Assembly: GCA_023634235.1 (NCBI GenBank)
Contig: JAMKCF010000004.1
Coordinates: 7,295,202 to 7,359,201, forward strand
DNA length: 64,000 bases
Source: Pisaster brevispinus
Taxonomy: Eukaryota; Echinodermata; Asteroidea; Forcipulatida; Asteriidae
Reading direction: 5' to 3'
A model generated the notes under the pieces. The model had not been told where the DNA came from and did not search any database. It saw only the letters and a list, made by a program, of their open reading frames with translations. Position numbers and translations under genes: made by a program. The number at the start of each line of letters is the position of its first letter. Positions within the stretch are counted from its first letter, which is position 1. Of this stretch, positions 1 to 12,097 are shown in pieces.

Positions 1-680
1 AAGGTCTTGTAAATTCTGATGACGTCAATTCTGATGACGTCATCACATGATTGTTTATGATTTTTTTCATTTTTTGCACCTTTTAGTCATAAATTGCTAA
101 CAAAACGTGGTATAATCCAAATTCTTTTTTAAACAGGCTTGATATGTCATAACTGCTTTGAATAAAAACCCCTTTCATATTCAGTTGATTAATTTCAAAA
201 AGTTAAGGCGAAAATTTTTTTTTCAGGCCTGGAGTTTCATCTTTGAGAGGGCAAGGCCATTTTCATTTTGCAAAGGGCACTTCCATTGTAAAATCTTAAA
301 GTCTTTGGGAAACTTTTGAAGGGGCACCAAGGCCAAGACCAGTGCCCTTTTATCGGCCTGAGCCCAATTTCATAAAAAGCTATTGATCATGGGAGCATAG
401 GGAACCAGCCATTATGCTTTGTTAATTGATATTTTTGGTTGGTAACCTGTTAATGCTAAGTGGAGCTTTTATTTTGTTAAGCAGATTTACAAAATTGGAT
501 TGGGTGGGATTCGAACCCTCATTCTGGTATTATATTGTCTCCTCCCCCTGCAAAAAAAAAAGGGTAAAAGTAAAACAATAATTAACATTACCTTGAAAAG
601 TATCTTATGAAACTAATTAACAAATTGTTTACCTTATTTCAGTTTTACAAAACCCTTTCCTGTCTTCATAAAATCCACAG
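1..680 (+). other. Intron of the Tudor-domain gene with repeat fragments
   Basis: No open exon is visible here. If 681 is a true splice acceptor, this is the last intron of the plus-strand Tudor-type gene. It contains a partial GGGCCCAATTT-type MITE (about 354-500) and, at 506-525, a minus-strand tRNA box-B-like string (reverse complement GAGGGTTCGAATCCCACC) from a SINE. A pyrimidine-rich stretch (about 648-665) precedes the AG at 679-680. Confidence 0.4.
354..500. mobile_element. MITE family A, partial copy
   Basis: The left end reads GCCCAATTTCATAAAAAGC and the interior keeps the family string GGTAACCTGTTAATGCTAAG. The right terminal inverted repeat is degenerate. Better copies lie at 4087, 13477, 15408, 40588 and 50893. 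Confidence 0.5.
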
Positions 681-930
681 TTACCCAATTCTTGAGGTGG
701 AGCTGTACGACACTAATGGAAAATCAGACATCAACATCGGCATGGCGCTGATTGAGAACGGACTTGCAACACAACAGTATTGGGAAGGCGACGAGGACGA
801 CACCCAGGAGACCTCGTCGTCCTTAGACGGCAGGGGATCGAGATCTGTCCGTGGGGGCAGCAACCGGGCAGCAGGGGGAAGCCGTTTAGAGATAAGCTCG
901 GGGATGGACATAATACTCACTCCAGGATAG
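681..930 (+). CDS. Tudor-domain protein, C-terminal exon (partial gene)
   Basis: This exon codes for about 83 C-terminal residues. The first part reads YPILEVELYDTNG, then DINIGMALIENGLA. This is the usual end of an extended Tudor domain (VELYDT..G.D..IN..L...GLA) as found in TDRD germline proteins, which bind dimethyl-arginine on PIWI-class partners in RNP granules. After it comes an acidic stretch (EGDEDD) and a Gly/Ser/Arg-rich tail ending at a TAG at 928-930. The exon is placed after the AG at 679-680 because the residues upstream of it (an ATG at 607) do not resemble Tudor sequence and a pyrimidine tract precedes the AG. No good donor lies before the stop, so it is probably the terminal coding exon. 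The rest of the gene lies left of the window. The exact TDRD member cannot be assigned. Confidence 0.5.
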
Positions 931-1690
931 TCGGGAAAAGGCACATTTCTGTTGAGTACTTATTCCACTTTTTATCACGTCGATCAGTGTCCTGAAACAA
1001 GGCTCAAGTTTTAGTCATGATATCTTGCGTTGTGTTTTGACAGTGCCACCATTGATGTGCCTACCCTTAAGTTTTGTTGTTGTTCTATGCCTATTCCCTT
1101 CCAGGTAGCAATATTTTCACTTATGAAAAAAAAAAAAAAAAAAAAAATATTTGTAACCCCTTCCCAACCCAATGTAAGCATAGAAGACATACATTTTGGA
1201 ACCAGCAACCTGTTAAAGCAAAATTAAGTTTGCTAAGTAAAGCTTGTATTTGGTTAGCGGCTTTACAAATACGGGAATGGGTGTTGCCCCTTCCCAACCC
1301 AATGTAAGCTTAGCAGACATACATTTTGTTACTTACACATGTATAACATCAACTTATGAAAGTCTCTGGTCTGAGATTTGTCAGAATGTCTTCCTGATTC
1401 AGGGTTGTCCTTTGATCTCCCTCTGTATTAAGATTTTCCTAAAGAGATGAGTTTACTGTCACACAACCCCAGACCCCCTCATGTACATGTACATCATTGT
1501 TTTCTGGAAGAGTTAATCACAAGGCTGAGAGTCATGCTGGCAAAAAGGTCTGAAACTAAGATCCATATGTTAGGAGGGACTCTGAAAAGATGGCATTTCC
1601 ACCTTTTGATAAACACTGGGCTTGATTTCAAAGAGTAAAGATTGATTTTAACTGCTAAGTGAAATGTGGTGTCACAATAAAATCCTTATG
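931..1690 (+). other. Probable 3' UTR of the Tudor-domain gene
   Basis: This follows the Tudor stop codon and has no convincing ORF. It holds an A tract of 22 (1126-1147), two direct copies of a roughly 42-bp unit beginning CCCTTCCCAACCCAATG (about 1156 and 1287), and an AATAAA at 1676-1681 that could be the polyadenylation signal. The extent is an inference. Confidence 0.3.
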
Positions 1691-3279
1691 GTAAACTTGC
1701 CACTTCATCTGCAGATGAATCTTAGTGCTTTGAGAAACTGAGCCAAGGAGTCATAGATTCATTGGAGCTTCTGGGAACAGCATCCTCAGCACTAGAGAAG
1801 TAGATCAAAGAAAAGGGTTACTTTAAATCTGAAGAAAATTACAGCTACTTTGTTTTACCAGGCAGGGAAAAAAAATCTGAATTCAAGTAAAAGTCTGAAA
1901 TTTCTCATTCCTGTATTTAATTCCAAACCCCCCTTGCTTCACATCGGAGTAGAGCGCCCTCATCTAGAGGTCGAAAGAAGGTTGCTCACTGGCCCATCCT
2001 GTACGCCATGCGTACATAGATGTGCATTTTCCATTGCTTCATCATCGATTTTACCTCCAAGATGGCGGCGTGATAACTGCGTGAGGGCTATACATCATAC
2101 AGGCAGTTTCATGATGTGGTATGGTTACGATACTGTGGACAACAGAACAGTGTTTTCATTTTTCAGGGATTTTGTGCAATCAAAATAAGCACCGATGATT
2201 TTAAGGCTCTTTAAATCCTCTTTCCTCCAACTTTGACATTGTTTCAGAAAGAAATATGTATCCGGGAGATTGTTACTAGTATGGTTAACTTTATATGTAG
2301 TGAGTTCTCAGATTCTATCCCGATAGTTACCAACATTGTCTTTTAAATGTTTTTAATCCAGAGCTGCCAGCTCTCCCTGATTCTGGAAACAGTTCCCTGA
2401 AAAATAAACCAACCGTAACATGTTCTAATGCACAAATCTGAAAATCTCCCTGATTATTGAAACTGTTCTAAATATCTCCCTGGTTGTTGCACAAAATCTC
2501 CCCGGTTGCAAGATGCAAATGCTTGCAGCTTGGCTTTAATGGCCAACAAGCACCCAGCAAACGCTTATTAGGTCCCCCAGCCCCCCCCCCCCCCCCCAAA
2601 AAAAACAAAAACCCAACAACTCTCAATAATAATAATAAAAATGATTCTTTAGAGCTGCCCTGCACACTAGCCATACAGGGCATTACCCTGTTGTCTATTC
2701 ATCAGGTACTATTTTAGGTTCCATTAATCGCAAGGCCATCCTAAAAAGGTTCATTATCAGTTGGACAGGGTTTAGGGAAGGCACTTTAAAGGCCCTCCAA
2801 ATCTACGCTCCTGTTTATCACTCAGAGAGTCTGATAAAAACCATCCTGTGACTTGATTTATCCAACATAAACAGAGACCAAGTATTCTAACCTCTAGATT
2901 CACTCGAGACTAGGCGTTGCCACTTTTACAAAAATCAGTTGCCTGCTGGTAATTTACAAATGTTAAAAACTGGGGGGGGGAGGATCCACTAGAGTTTACA
3001 TGGAAAAAACATACTCCCATTTGTAGATTGGCGTAAATCAATCATGCTGCTTTAAAAGTAAGAAAATTTGTGACATTTTGTGCGAGTTCATTTGGACAGA
3101 AAAAGAAACAAAGACAAAAGGACTCGGGAACAAAAAGACTTGAACAGAGTTTGCAATTATACTTAATTTCTTTTCTTGTTTTTCTTTTGTTCTGTTCCCC
3201 CCAAGGCTTTCTTCATAACTTTTGCAGTTAAAGCTTAACTTGACTGAGGAATGATCTCCGTTTTGTAGTTATTTTGCCG

Positions 3280-3299
3280 CCCCCCCCCCCCCCCCCCCC
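3280..3299. repeat. Poly-C tract
   Basis: An uninterrupted run of 20 C, with a similar run of 17 C at 2581-2597. On the minus strand these are G tracts. They may be length-variable or misassembled. Confidence 0.9.
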
Positions 3300-4007
3300 A
3301 CCCAAGAAAAAAAGGGGGAAATAATATATTTAATAAATTTTGTTTCTTTTTCTATAAATCGTTGGATACTTATTTGGGGGAAAATGCTCTGCCAAGATTT
3401 TGAATTATTGCAAATTATTTTGGGGGTTTTTTTTTCTTAAGTTTTTGTCTCCCAGACGCCCTTTGTCCCCCTTCTCATTTCTCAGGATTAATTTCACTAC
3501 TCACTAGCATTGATTTGACTAACCAGTTTACTTTAATATTTTTTACAAACGTGCCAAAATGTGTGCTAAAAAGTGTGATTGGAGTTATTTATTTAAAGGG
3601 ATGGTACGTCAGTGTTAATAACAAGAGGAAGATTTTATTGAAAAGTTTCCTGGGAGTTTTTCCACTGACCACTGCAGGATATTGGCTTGGCTTGGCTTGA
3701 TGTGTTTAGGGATTTATTTTTTGGTCAGTAGCAAATCTCAACATTGCAAGTCGCCATTCCTAAAACCAGACTTTTGCTGTTCGTGGTCAAGCTGATTTCT
3801 GACTTGACTAAACCATAAATTTGCCCAAAGGTTGTAGAGGCAGAACTCGGACAAGTTCTCAGTAAAAAAAAAATTAAATTCTACTCGGAGAAATAAATGT
3901 GCCAAAAAGAAACATGCCAAATTGATTAAAATTTAAACAATATTAACATCAAATTCAAAGTTTTCCCATTACAGGATGTATTATGAAGCACTGATTTTTC
4001 ACCTTAA

Positions 4008-4086
4008 ACCCACCAGATACCTCGGAAGGGACTCGAACCCTCAACTTTCCTCATTCTAGAGCAGGTATCTTAAACACCAAGCTCAC
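4008..4086 (-). mobile_element. tRNA-derived SINE fragment (type B)
   Basis: On the minus strand there is a box-A-like GAGCTTGGTG and, about 45 nt on, a box-B-like GGGTTCGAGTCCC. The spacing fits a tRNA-derived promoter, but the sequence will not fold as an intact tRNA. Related pieces are at 506-525, 21120-21260 and 41160-41235. It directly abuts the MITE at 4087. Confidence 0.5.
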
Positions 4087-4281
4087 CAGGGCCCAATTTC
4101 ATAGAGCTACTTATGGAGGCAATTTCGCCCAACAATTTTCTGATAAGCAACATTAGCAGGACACCAGTCAAAGATGATGCATATGACATGGTATTTTGGC
4201 TGGTAACCTTATTCTGGTAAGCATGATTTTGTTGTGCTAAGCTACTTTTTGTGCTTAAAGCAGCTCTATCAATTTGAGCAC
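4087..4281. mobile_element. MITE family A
   Basis: The left end is CAGGGCCCAATTTCATAGAG. The right end is a degenerate inverse (GCAGCTCTATCAATTTGAGC). The interior contains GACATGGTATTTTGGCTGG and a GTAACCTTATTCTGGTAAGC string shared with the other copies. It is non-coding and about 195 bp. Confidence 0.75.
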
Positions 4282-5860
4282 TGGTGTTAAGAGGTCAGCT
4301 CTTTGCAAAACTGTACTGAACAAAAATGTGACATTTTGAATAATTTAACTACATATTTTAGTGAAAGACTCACAGGTTTGTCTAAGAGATGTTTCTTGAT
4401 AACCTACTGATTGGAATAAAGTTAAGTCTCCATTAACAATTGTTGTACCATCCCTTTCTGCAGGTTTTAAGTGTATTTTGAAGTTAATTTGTTTTAAAGT
4501 TTTGTTTGATCTTTCAATTTTTTCAGAATTGTTCTGTGTACCCTTGAGAAAAGCAATACCAAAGATGCAGTCATTTGTAAGGTGCAATTACTGGTAGAAA
4601 AAATGGTTTTGAAATTGCACTTCTGTGCCGTGCACAGAGGTTAAGGGCTTCAATAAATGCAACTCTGGATTATGCAAGAAAAGGTCTATGCATGTATTAC
4701 AGGTTTAGTATAAAACATCTTTTTAGTGCAAAACAACTTTCCACACCTAAATGATTTTTGCCTTTTTTCTTCTCTTGGCTGTGGAAATTATTGTCTACGT
4801 ACTTAAGATAAATTTTATTTTTTAAGTTTTAAAAGGAAGATGCGTCTTCATGTTTAGACTTCGAGACAGACTTTGCCAAATTCAAAACATCAAGCTTCTA
4901 ACTATTGCTATTCATATTAAAATTGATATATAGGGCCTGCACACCTTACAAGTATAATACAAATTTAAGCATTTTATAAACAGTTTTAGTATTCATGTTT
5001 TACAGACTTCTTGGACGCCATGTAAAAAGTTTCAATCACCGAGGTCAAGAAGACATCATTGGATGCGCATTGTGCGTGGCGCGTACACGTTCCCATTGTT
5101 TGACCTCGTTGAAGGCAGCGCATAAGAGGAATCTGTTTCTTCGTAAACCATTATGTATTCTTTATATTTATTTTAAAAACATCAAGGTTGATTTTTATCT
5201 TTGATTTGTGAAAAAAAAGTTTCACTTTTATATTTTTATATGTTTATGTATTTCTGTACAGGCGGTCAGAAGTTTATTAAATTAAAAGTTTCACAAATCT
5301 TGAGAGTTTCTTTTGTTGCACGCTTGTGTGTGTTTTTTATTTTAATTAATTTACTTTTCCAAAAAGCTTGGTTTTTGATATGACTTGTTGCATTATTTTA
5401 GTACAAAAGGTCCTGCATTGGCAATTGCAATTTTCAGGAAATAACTATCATTTTAGATGGAAATGTTTCTCAGAATGATGTGTAGTACAGGAATTTCTTT
5501 TCTGTTGATAACACTTTTACTTCACTCAATCTTGTTCAATTATTTTTGAAATGGGAGTGTGCAGCTATTGTTACACCCTTATCATGGCTGCTAATAGCAA
5601 CAGGTGGCAAAACAGCTTGCCCTGTATGAGGTGATTGATTGATGGACAGTCAGTGCATTCAGCTCTTGCACTACCATACCATGTAAGGCATGGCTGAGCC
5701 AAGCTTGAACTGTGGGATACAATTATCAGCAGCAGGAATCCTCTATCTAGCCTGAGTGTTGCCCCTCAGTAACCTGCCTTCATAAATCTTCTTATGTTAA
5801 TGACATGAGCCCAACACATGCATTTTTAATATGTAGGCCATAGAGGCTGTGAGTGCAATC

Positions 5861-5885
5861 ATAGAGCTAGGACCCATAGCTCTAT
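5861..5885. repeat. Short hairpin of the ATAGAGC family
   Basis: Arms ATAGAGCTA (5861-5869) and TAGCTCTAT (5877-5885) flank a 7-nt loop. The same motif in inverted arrangement recurs at 24300-24328 and 56257-56311, each near a GCAA or ACAA flank. Probably a tiny fold-back element family. Confidence 0.55.
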
Positions 5886-6289
5886 GGTGCAATACTCAGA
5901 GAACCTACAATGTACATGTACAAGCTACAAAGTCCTGGCTGTGGCCACTGTTGATGGACAAGTCATTCTCTAAGTGTACCCCCTCCCCCCTCCGAATCCC
6001 CCCCCCCAAAAAAAAAGGGTACTGTTCCTGCATTGATGAGAAAAGAGGCTAGATTAAAATTGACTTACCTTTATTGCAAGTCTATCTTTAATATCTTAAT
6101 CACCAAAAGCAAACTTTCTGGTCCAGTTCAGGCAACTGATTTTCCCCAAATGACATCGAACAAAAGTGTCATCAGCAACCTTAACTCTGCTAATTTGTTT
6201 ATCAATGGAGTATAGAAAATCGCTGATAGCAATGTGAGTCTTTCTTTGCTTTTTATTTGCCCATCTGGAAGTGTACCCAATTATTCTAG

Positions 6290-6480
6290 GTAACAAATGA
6301 CTAGAACGGGACTTGATCCTGTGGCTCTGGATTACTGTCTGGCGCTCTACCAACTGAGCTATCTAATCTAGCCCTAATGTCGGCGGTTCTCCGCTCTAGT
6401 AAATGTTTCTTTGTTCAACGCTGTTCCCAAAATTATCTAAAATTAACCCAGTCAGTTCCCCTTGTGGTTTATTACTTGCG
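6290..6480. mobile_element. Rearranged tRNA-derived SINE (type A)
   Basis: The minus strand of 6300-6375 carries TAGCTCAGTTGGTAGAGCGC (box A) and a box-B-like GGATCAAGTCCC. From 6396 the plus strand carries the family's tail (TTCTTTGTTCAAC ... CCTTGTGGTTTATTACTTG), as in the copy at 62351. Head and tail are therefore in opposite orientation, indicating an inversion or two joined insertions. Confidence 0.5.
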
Positions 6481-7704
6481 AGATTTGAAGCCAAATACAA
6501 ATTTGGCCCAATGCACACTGCAAGATTTACACACACTTTCTTCAACACATGTAAAACTCAAAAAGGTCCACTGTGTTTCAACAGGTTTCTACCACCATCC
6601 ATCACCAGAATCAGCACTCCAGGCACAACCCACAGTTCCCTCCTTGTCACCCACTACATCAAACCCCAATGGATTTGACATGAAGTTCTACCAAGGCCAA
6701 AACCTTCTGGCTGAATCACTTTCTAGACACTGTGCATTCCAATCACCTGAGTAAAAGAGTGGTCAGAGTGTCAAAGGTGAATGGGAAACGAGGTCATGAG
6801 GAGGTCACGCTCAGGTCAACTGTTGAATGAAAGGTTAAGGCGCTGATCTTGTATGTTTTTACAGGGTTCCACTGATCACCACTCAATCTTCTTATTCTCT
6901 AATATTGTTGGATTGTGCGCATTTGGTTTGCTACATGGATGTAATGAAGGTAGGGTTGGGAAGGGGGAATGGACGGGGGGGGGGTCTCTTCACCAGAAAA
7001 GAACCCTTATTATAGTAATAATAATAATTCAAAATTTGTAAATCGCCTTCTATCTGTGAGAAACATATTCCGAGACACTGGAAAAAAGAAAACTCACAAG
7101 ATTACCAAAGTACACAGGAGATGTAATTAAGAGCACATTAAAGAGAGATTTGCACACAAACAGAAAAACAAGTGGATAGACACAAATGTGGAAAAAACTG
7201 TTTTAATAACAATTGAATCCAGAGTTTGGGAGCGGATACTGAAAAGGCAAGATTTCCACAGGTTGTGGTTGCTTTAGGTTTTAGGGTCAGTTAGTTTTTC
7301 TATTCCTTGCAAAAAAACAAAAAAAGATTCAATGGCTTTCTCCATTTAAAGCAATAGTATCAAATCCAGCAGCTTGGCTCCACTCTTCCAGTTAAAATTT
7401 GCACTCGACAACCACCTGTTGCAGCTTCAGCTGATTTATTTTTTCATTTTATGGCAGCTGTCACAATGTGTTGCAGTTTGTTGTGTTGTTGTTTGGGTGT
7501 TTGTTTGTTTGGTTGAATAATGGAATTTTAGAGACGGTAAAAACCCAACTTTTCCAACTGAACTTTTTCGTGGGGAGATTGCTCTTAGCATTGTATAAAT
7601 AGTAAACATTGGGATGAATCCGTTTTCCTTCTCATTGTTAATCATTGTGACATAAAACATTCAGATTTACTAAGTCACATGCTCTTCGGATTTGCACTAC
7701 GGCT

Positions 7705-7892
7705 TGCCATGGACTACTTCGCAAACACTTTTTATGCCCCATTTAGCCATAGAATGAGGTGCATGCTGCTGGTCTAAAAAGTGACTTTGTCACTAAACCA
7801 GCATGCACTCGTCAAAACGAGACCAGTAAGCACCTCATTCCACAGCTAATACAGGCGAAAAAAAAGTATTTGCAAAGTAGTCTATGGTGACC
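7705..7892. mobile_element. MITE with long inverted repeats
   Basis: Left arm CCATGGACTACTTCGCAAAC and right-arm reverse complement CCATAGACTACTTTGCAAAT match over about 70 bp, including GGAATGAGGTGC-like and CTGGTCT strings. It is non-coding. Confidence 0.7.
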
Positions 7893-8267
7893 TCGTATTG
7901 TGACATCATATTTCAATTACCTTCACTTATCATATCAATTGTGGGGCTTGGTACATGGAGCAAGGAAACAACATACAAATAAACAAAGTTGCGAAACAAG
8001 CGTCAACAATCCTAGGGTAGACACAGACCTGAATTAAATTTGTTAAGAAAGAGTTTTATCATCCACTCAACAATATATTTTCATCAGGCTAAGGAGTTCC
8101 AAATGAACAGATACTTCAATTCCTACCATCACTGTCTCCTAGACACTTTTACTAATCAAACCAATCTTTGCTACTTTGATGAGAATAAGGGGGGGGGGAC
8201 ATGAGGTATTGGAATGCATTATTACAGATATGGTATCCATTATTACAGATTGGGATTCACAATTGTA

Positions 8268-8435
8268 AATCCGTAATAACGGCTAGTGAATCTGTAATAA
8301 CTGATTGCGAATTCATAATAACAGATTACGAATCCATAATAATGGATTAAGAATCCATAATAATGGATTAAGAATCCGTAATAACGGATTGCGAACTCGT
8401 AATAATGGATTGTGAATCCGTAATAATGGATTGTG
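8268..8435. repeat. Eight-unit tandem array of a 21-bp palindromic repeat
   Basis: Eight exact-length 21-bp units follow the pattern AATCCRTAATAAYGGATTRNG. Each unit has inverted arms (AATCC ... GGATT), so each can form a hairpin. Degenerate units precede it (about 8220-8267). Because 21 is a multiple of 3, the minus strand stays open as a 7-residue peptide repeat, but nothing suggests it is translated. Confidence 0.85.
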
Positions 8436-11044
8436 AACAAGAAATGTATTATTTGTTGGCATGAAAGGGCTTTCGCATAATTGGATACTCATCTTGATGG
8501 TTTTAAAATTAGATTAAGCTGCTATCGATAATACTACCAATTTAGTGCAAGCCCCAGTCAAATCCATCCAGTGTATGCAACCTTTACACTGACAGATTTG
8601 ACATATAGCAATCGACCTATGACCCACACATGGCTTAACCAATTCCCCAAGGTAAGCTACACCTAGGTGTGTTACTTAATACACTTTGACCCTGCTGTTC
8701 AATGCTCCAAAATAGCTGCCAAGCAAGTGCCATAACACTATTTTCAAATATAGGCCTATTGCTTTACTGTACATATAATTTTAAGTATTGATGTACTACA
8801 ATATGAATATGGCATGCTGTTGGCAGTGTGAAATAAACGTTTCATCTATGGTAAACTTTGTTTTTCTTTTTATGCTAGATTCAGTGACTAAAAGACATAG
8901 CCTACAAGGGCCAAGTTAGCGGTAGTCCCGTTGACCCTAGTTCGACTAAGTTAGCCCGAACTCTTTCTAGTCGACGATAGTTGGACTACGCCAGTCAACT
9001 ATTTGGAACCAAGCCTACCGGTACCGGGCATGGTCGCATTGCTGGATATCAATAACCGTTTTCATAGCACAGTGCAGAGTGAATAAGTTATATTATAAGA
9101 AAATGATAACGTACGTAAGTGACCGGTCGCGTTGACATGACATGACTAGAGTCGTTCGCACTACAACTTTTGTGTCACTAAAAAACCACTAGTTAACCAT
9201 TGGTCCTTGTGCAAACTAGGCCATGATTACTAGGCCTAACTGTTGAAACTAACATAATAAGCTGATCAGTGGCATCCAGTGTCTCACTGATTATGAAGTT
9301 CATACCAGTGCCAACAGTCCAGAGAAATCTTTGTGTCTAAAACACGGCCAAAGTCAAGAAAAAATAGCATTTGAAGATGCCACAAATCACTGGTGCTTGT
9401 ATAGATTGCCACAGCTGAAATAAGCCCAATGATATGAATGTGCATAAATCCCTCACAAAACCTAGCGACTAATTATTGTCGTTCCCTCTGAAATATGACC
9501 ATTCCTCTGAAAAGTCCATTTTGTCAGTGGGCTGAAAATTTTGTGTGTTCAACTAAAAGATGAAAATGCATTTACTTGTCCGAAAACCAAGGATGTCAAA
9601 TACCTTTAGTCAAAACTAGGGGATGGCAATTATTAAATCTAGCGAGTAAGCAAAATTTGTTTTTAAGTATCATATACCGTTTGATTGCGAATTTATCTGA
9701 AAGTGTTCAGTGTCGCTGCTTATATTGCGATGTTTTCCATGTAGCATGTATTGCAAAAACATCAACATTGATGTAAACATTTCCACATTTGTTCATTCAA
9801 TTATTTATATTCATTCAGTCAATTCTCAACTTTTCCTTAAAATCAGTGGAAGAGAATCCTTCTTGAAAGTACAGTTTCAAGTAAATGTATGATAGAAGCT
9901 GGTACCAAGTCCTGGCAAACAGTAGTTTTTTCCTCTATAAAACAAAATTAAAAAACCATATGTTTGACCTTTACTGGGGGGAAAATTCCACTAATAATTT
10001 GACAACATATGACTCTGCAAGCTCACACTAATTTGGCATACTTTCCTCGGGCTGTTTAATCTTGTAACTTCGGGAAATGTTTCCATCTAGAGACTATGAC
10101 ACTTAATCAGACAATTTACATCAAGCTTGGAAAAAAATTACCTGATTAAAAATAAAGAAATTACCACTAGAAGATATGTTTTTTGGTCTACTAATCTTAT
10201 GTTCTCCTCTTTTACACAAGCTTGTGTGCACCAGGCCTCATTATTTTTTTTACATGGAATATAAAGTTTTGGAGGACAAGATTGTTTTGGCTAAAGAAAA
10301 TATCCTGGCACTATCCCATATATCTCATCTGTACCCGGATACCAGTTCTGGAAGGTATGGGGTCTAAAGTGTGTTCAGTGGTAACACTAGAGTTTACCAA
10401 AAGCAATTACACACCTATCAAAGCAAACAGCCATGTGCCAAAGATATTTGAGCTGTATTCCTCCATGTCTGAACTATATATAGGGCCTACATTAGAACTG
10501 AATGATTAGAAAACACTTGTAAAGAGTGAAAGTGAATGCTAAATCTTTGTCAAAAAGACATGGGATACCTTTGGTAATCATCCAGTGGTGGGAGGGGGGG
10601 GGGGAAGAAATGGGAATTTTTCCAACTAAAATCTCCTCCATCCCCCCCCCCTATATAATAAGAGCACAGTTTCTTGACCCTAACCCCTTGTACTAGTGAC
10701 TCTCACATAATTGATTGGTATGATAGATCCAGTAAGAAGAAACTGTCATTTGAGCCTGAAAAATCTGATAACTTCCCTGACATTAGGATTTGGGCGGATT
10801 TTATTTTAGGGCCATTTTTGGTCACTCCCTAAATTTAACATTACACTGTACTCAAATTTTGTGTCAACTCTGAACACTTTCCAGTGCACTTTGGCAACTT
10901 AGCAAACTGTGTGCAACACCTCAAAAAATCAAGAAAGATCCGTTTGTTAAATTTGTCTTTCTTCTTGAAGAATTTGTCAAATTTTCTTCAATCAACCTAT
11001 CAATTTGAGTAAATGATGATGAGAATTCTAATATATTTATTAGT

Positions 11045-11415
11045 TCTGACACAAGCGCAAGTGGATCAGGAAAACATAGTGCTTCTGCATCTTAAGTCCA
11101 ACGAGGGCGTCCCATATCAAAAGATGACAAAAAGCGCTTTTGCGTCCATATCCAACAAGGCTGAATAGCGCTTCTGTGTCCAATATCCATTGAAGGCCAA
11201 AATTGAATGCTCTCCATATTCCATGAGTGCTGGAGTGACAACAAATGTATCTTCAAGCAAACTTGACGCATAGCTTAAAATGGCACAAAAGGCGGAGTTA
11301 GAACAGCAAGATAGAACAGAGTTTGACATGGGCTGTATAATTTATATATATCGCACTCTTGTTGCAATGAATTGACCCGTCATAATCTATGATTCAAGTT
11401 TGCTTGAAGATAAGT
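11045..11415. mobile_element. Element family N (CAAGCAAACTT type), diverged copy
   Basis: Contains TATCTTCAAGCAAACTTGA at about 11248 and its inverse CAAGTTTGCTTGAAGATA at about 11395-11412. An outer flank of tandem GCGTCCATATCCAA-type strings resembles the reverse of 41700-41798. Another piece lies at 17340-17490. It is non-coding. Confidence 0.5.
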
Positions 11416-11774
11416 ATATAAATATACATGTAGATTTGAAGTTCCCCATAACTTTTTGCCAGTATTTTCTCCAGGCACCAGGGGGAAAAATAGGAAAGGC
11501 AGGTCACTAAGGTGAACCCCACATGTTTTATTGCACTTTTACTGTCTAGGTACTCCATCAAAAGGTGATGCCTAAACCAGCATTTAAACTTTTTTTTATA
11601 ACTGAAATGCGATCTAGGGTAATTTAGTGTTGACTGTAAAATGTATCAACTGTTACTAACTTTCTCATGCTAAATAGTTTATTTCAGTCGGTTAGTGTAT
11701 CCATTTTATAATATTTGTAAAATTGTTGGTGATGTCCTGGCGAGGAGAACAGCGCAATCATTTTAGAAACATGG

Positions 11775-11870
11775 TGTAACTATAAATTCAACTTGCAACC
11801 ATGTATATAGAATCTTTTAGGAGAAGTGTTGGTTCTGAGAAGGACCTGTCTGGCCTTGACTGTTTCGAAC
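11775..11870. repeat. Half copy of MITE family G
   Basis: Contains AACTTGC, then GTGTTGGTTCTGAGAAGGAC and GGCCTTGACTGTTTCGAAC. This is the same order as one arm of the palindrome at 21722-21997. Other halves are at 31390-31485 and 46820-46970. Confidence 0.45.
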
Positions 11871-11874
11871 CATA

Positions 11875-12097
11875 GGGCCATGTCACATGGGTAACTTACA
11901 GGCAACTAGTTCCAGGCAATCTCTAAGAAGAAAAGGCATTCACATTTAAATGTTCACATATTTTTCTTAGGGATTGTAAGACATTGTTTTAAAAATTACT
12001 CCTGTCCCTGCCTGTGCTACTAAAGTGGTCCTGTAGCGTACACTGTGGTTGGTTGCCTCCAAGTTGCCTGGAAAAGTTGCCTCGTGTGACAAGGCCC
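11875..12097. mobile_element. MITE with GGGCCATGTCACA ends
   Basis: Left end GGGCCATGTCACATGGGTAA and right-end reverse complement GGGCCTTGTCACACGAGGCA are flanked by ATA on both sides (a possible 3-bp target duplication). Both arms contain CAGGCAACT. It is about 223 bp and non-coding. Confidence 0.65.

Larger units (their letters stand above)
1691..7704. other. Gene-poor stretch with dispersed repeats
   Basis: I see no supportable gene. Contents include a repeat at 1530-1810 sharing GAGAGTC..TGCTG and CACTAGAGAAGTAGATC with 39005-39165. There is also a block at 2360-2510 with several copies of a CTCCCTG-type string, poly-C tracts (2581-2597, 3280-3299), a SINE and MITE pair at 4008-4281, a short hairpin at 5861-5885 and SINE pieces at 6290-6480. 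ORFs here are short and have no recognisable domain. Confidence 0.5.

Noticed and set aside
4345..4587. 80-codon minus-strand ORF (LKQINFKIHLKPAERDGTT)
   Set aside because: The composition is somewhat protein-like, but there is no recognised domain, partner exon or conservation evidence available.
6585..6754. Possible plus-strand terminal exon after TTTCAACAG (SALQAQPTVPS...)
   Set aside because: The peptide looks plausible, but the pyrimidine tract is weak, no partner exon fits and no family is recognised. It might be a Tudor-gene alternative end, without support.
8243..8440. Tyr-rich repeat protein on the minus strand
   Set aside because: It is explained entirely by the 21-bp array; no start context, splice site or flanking coding sequence.
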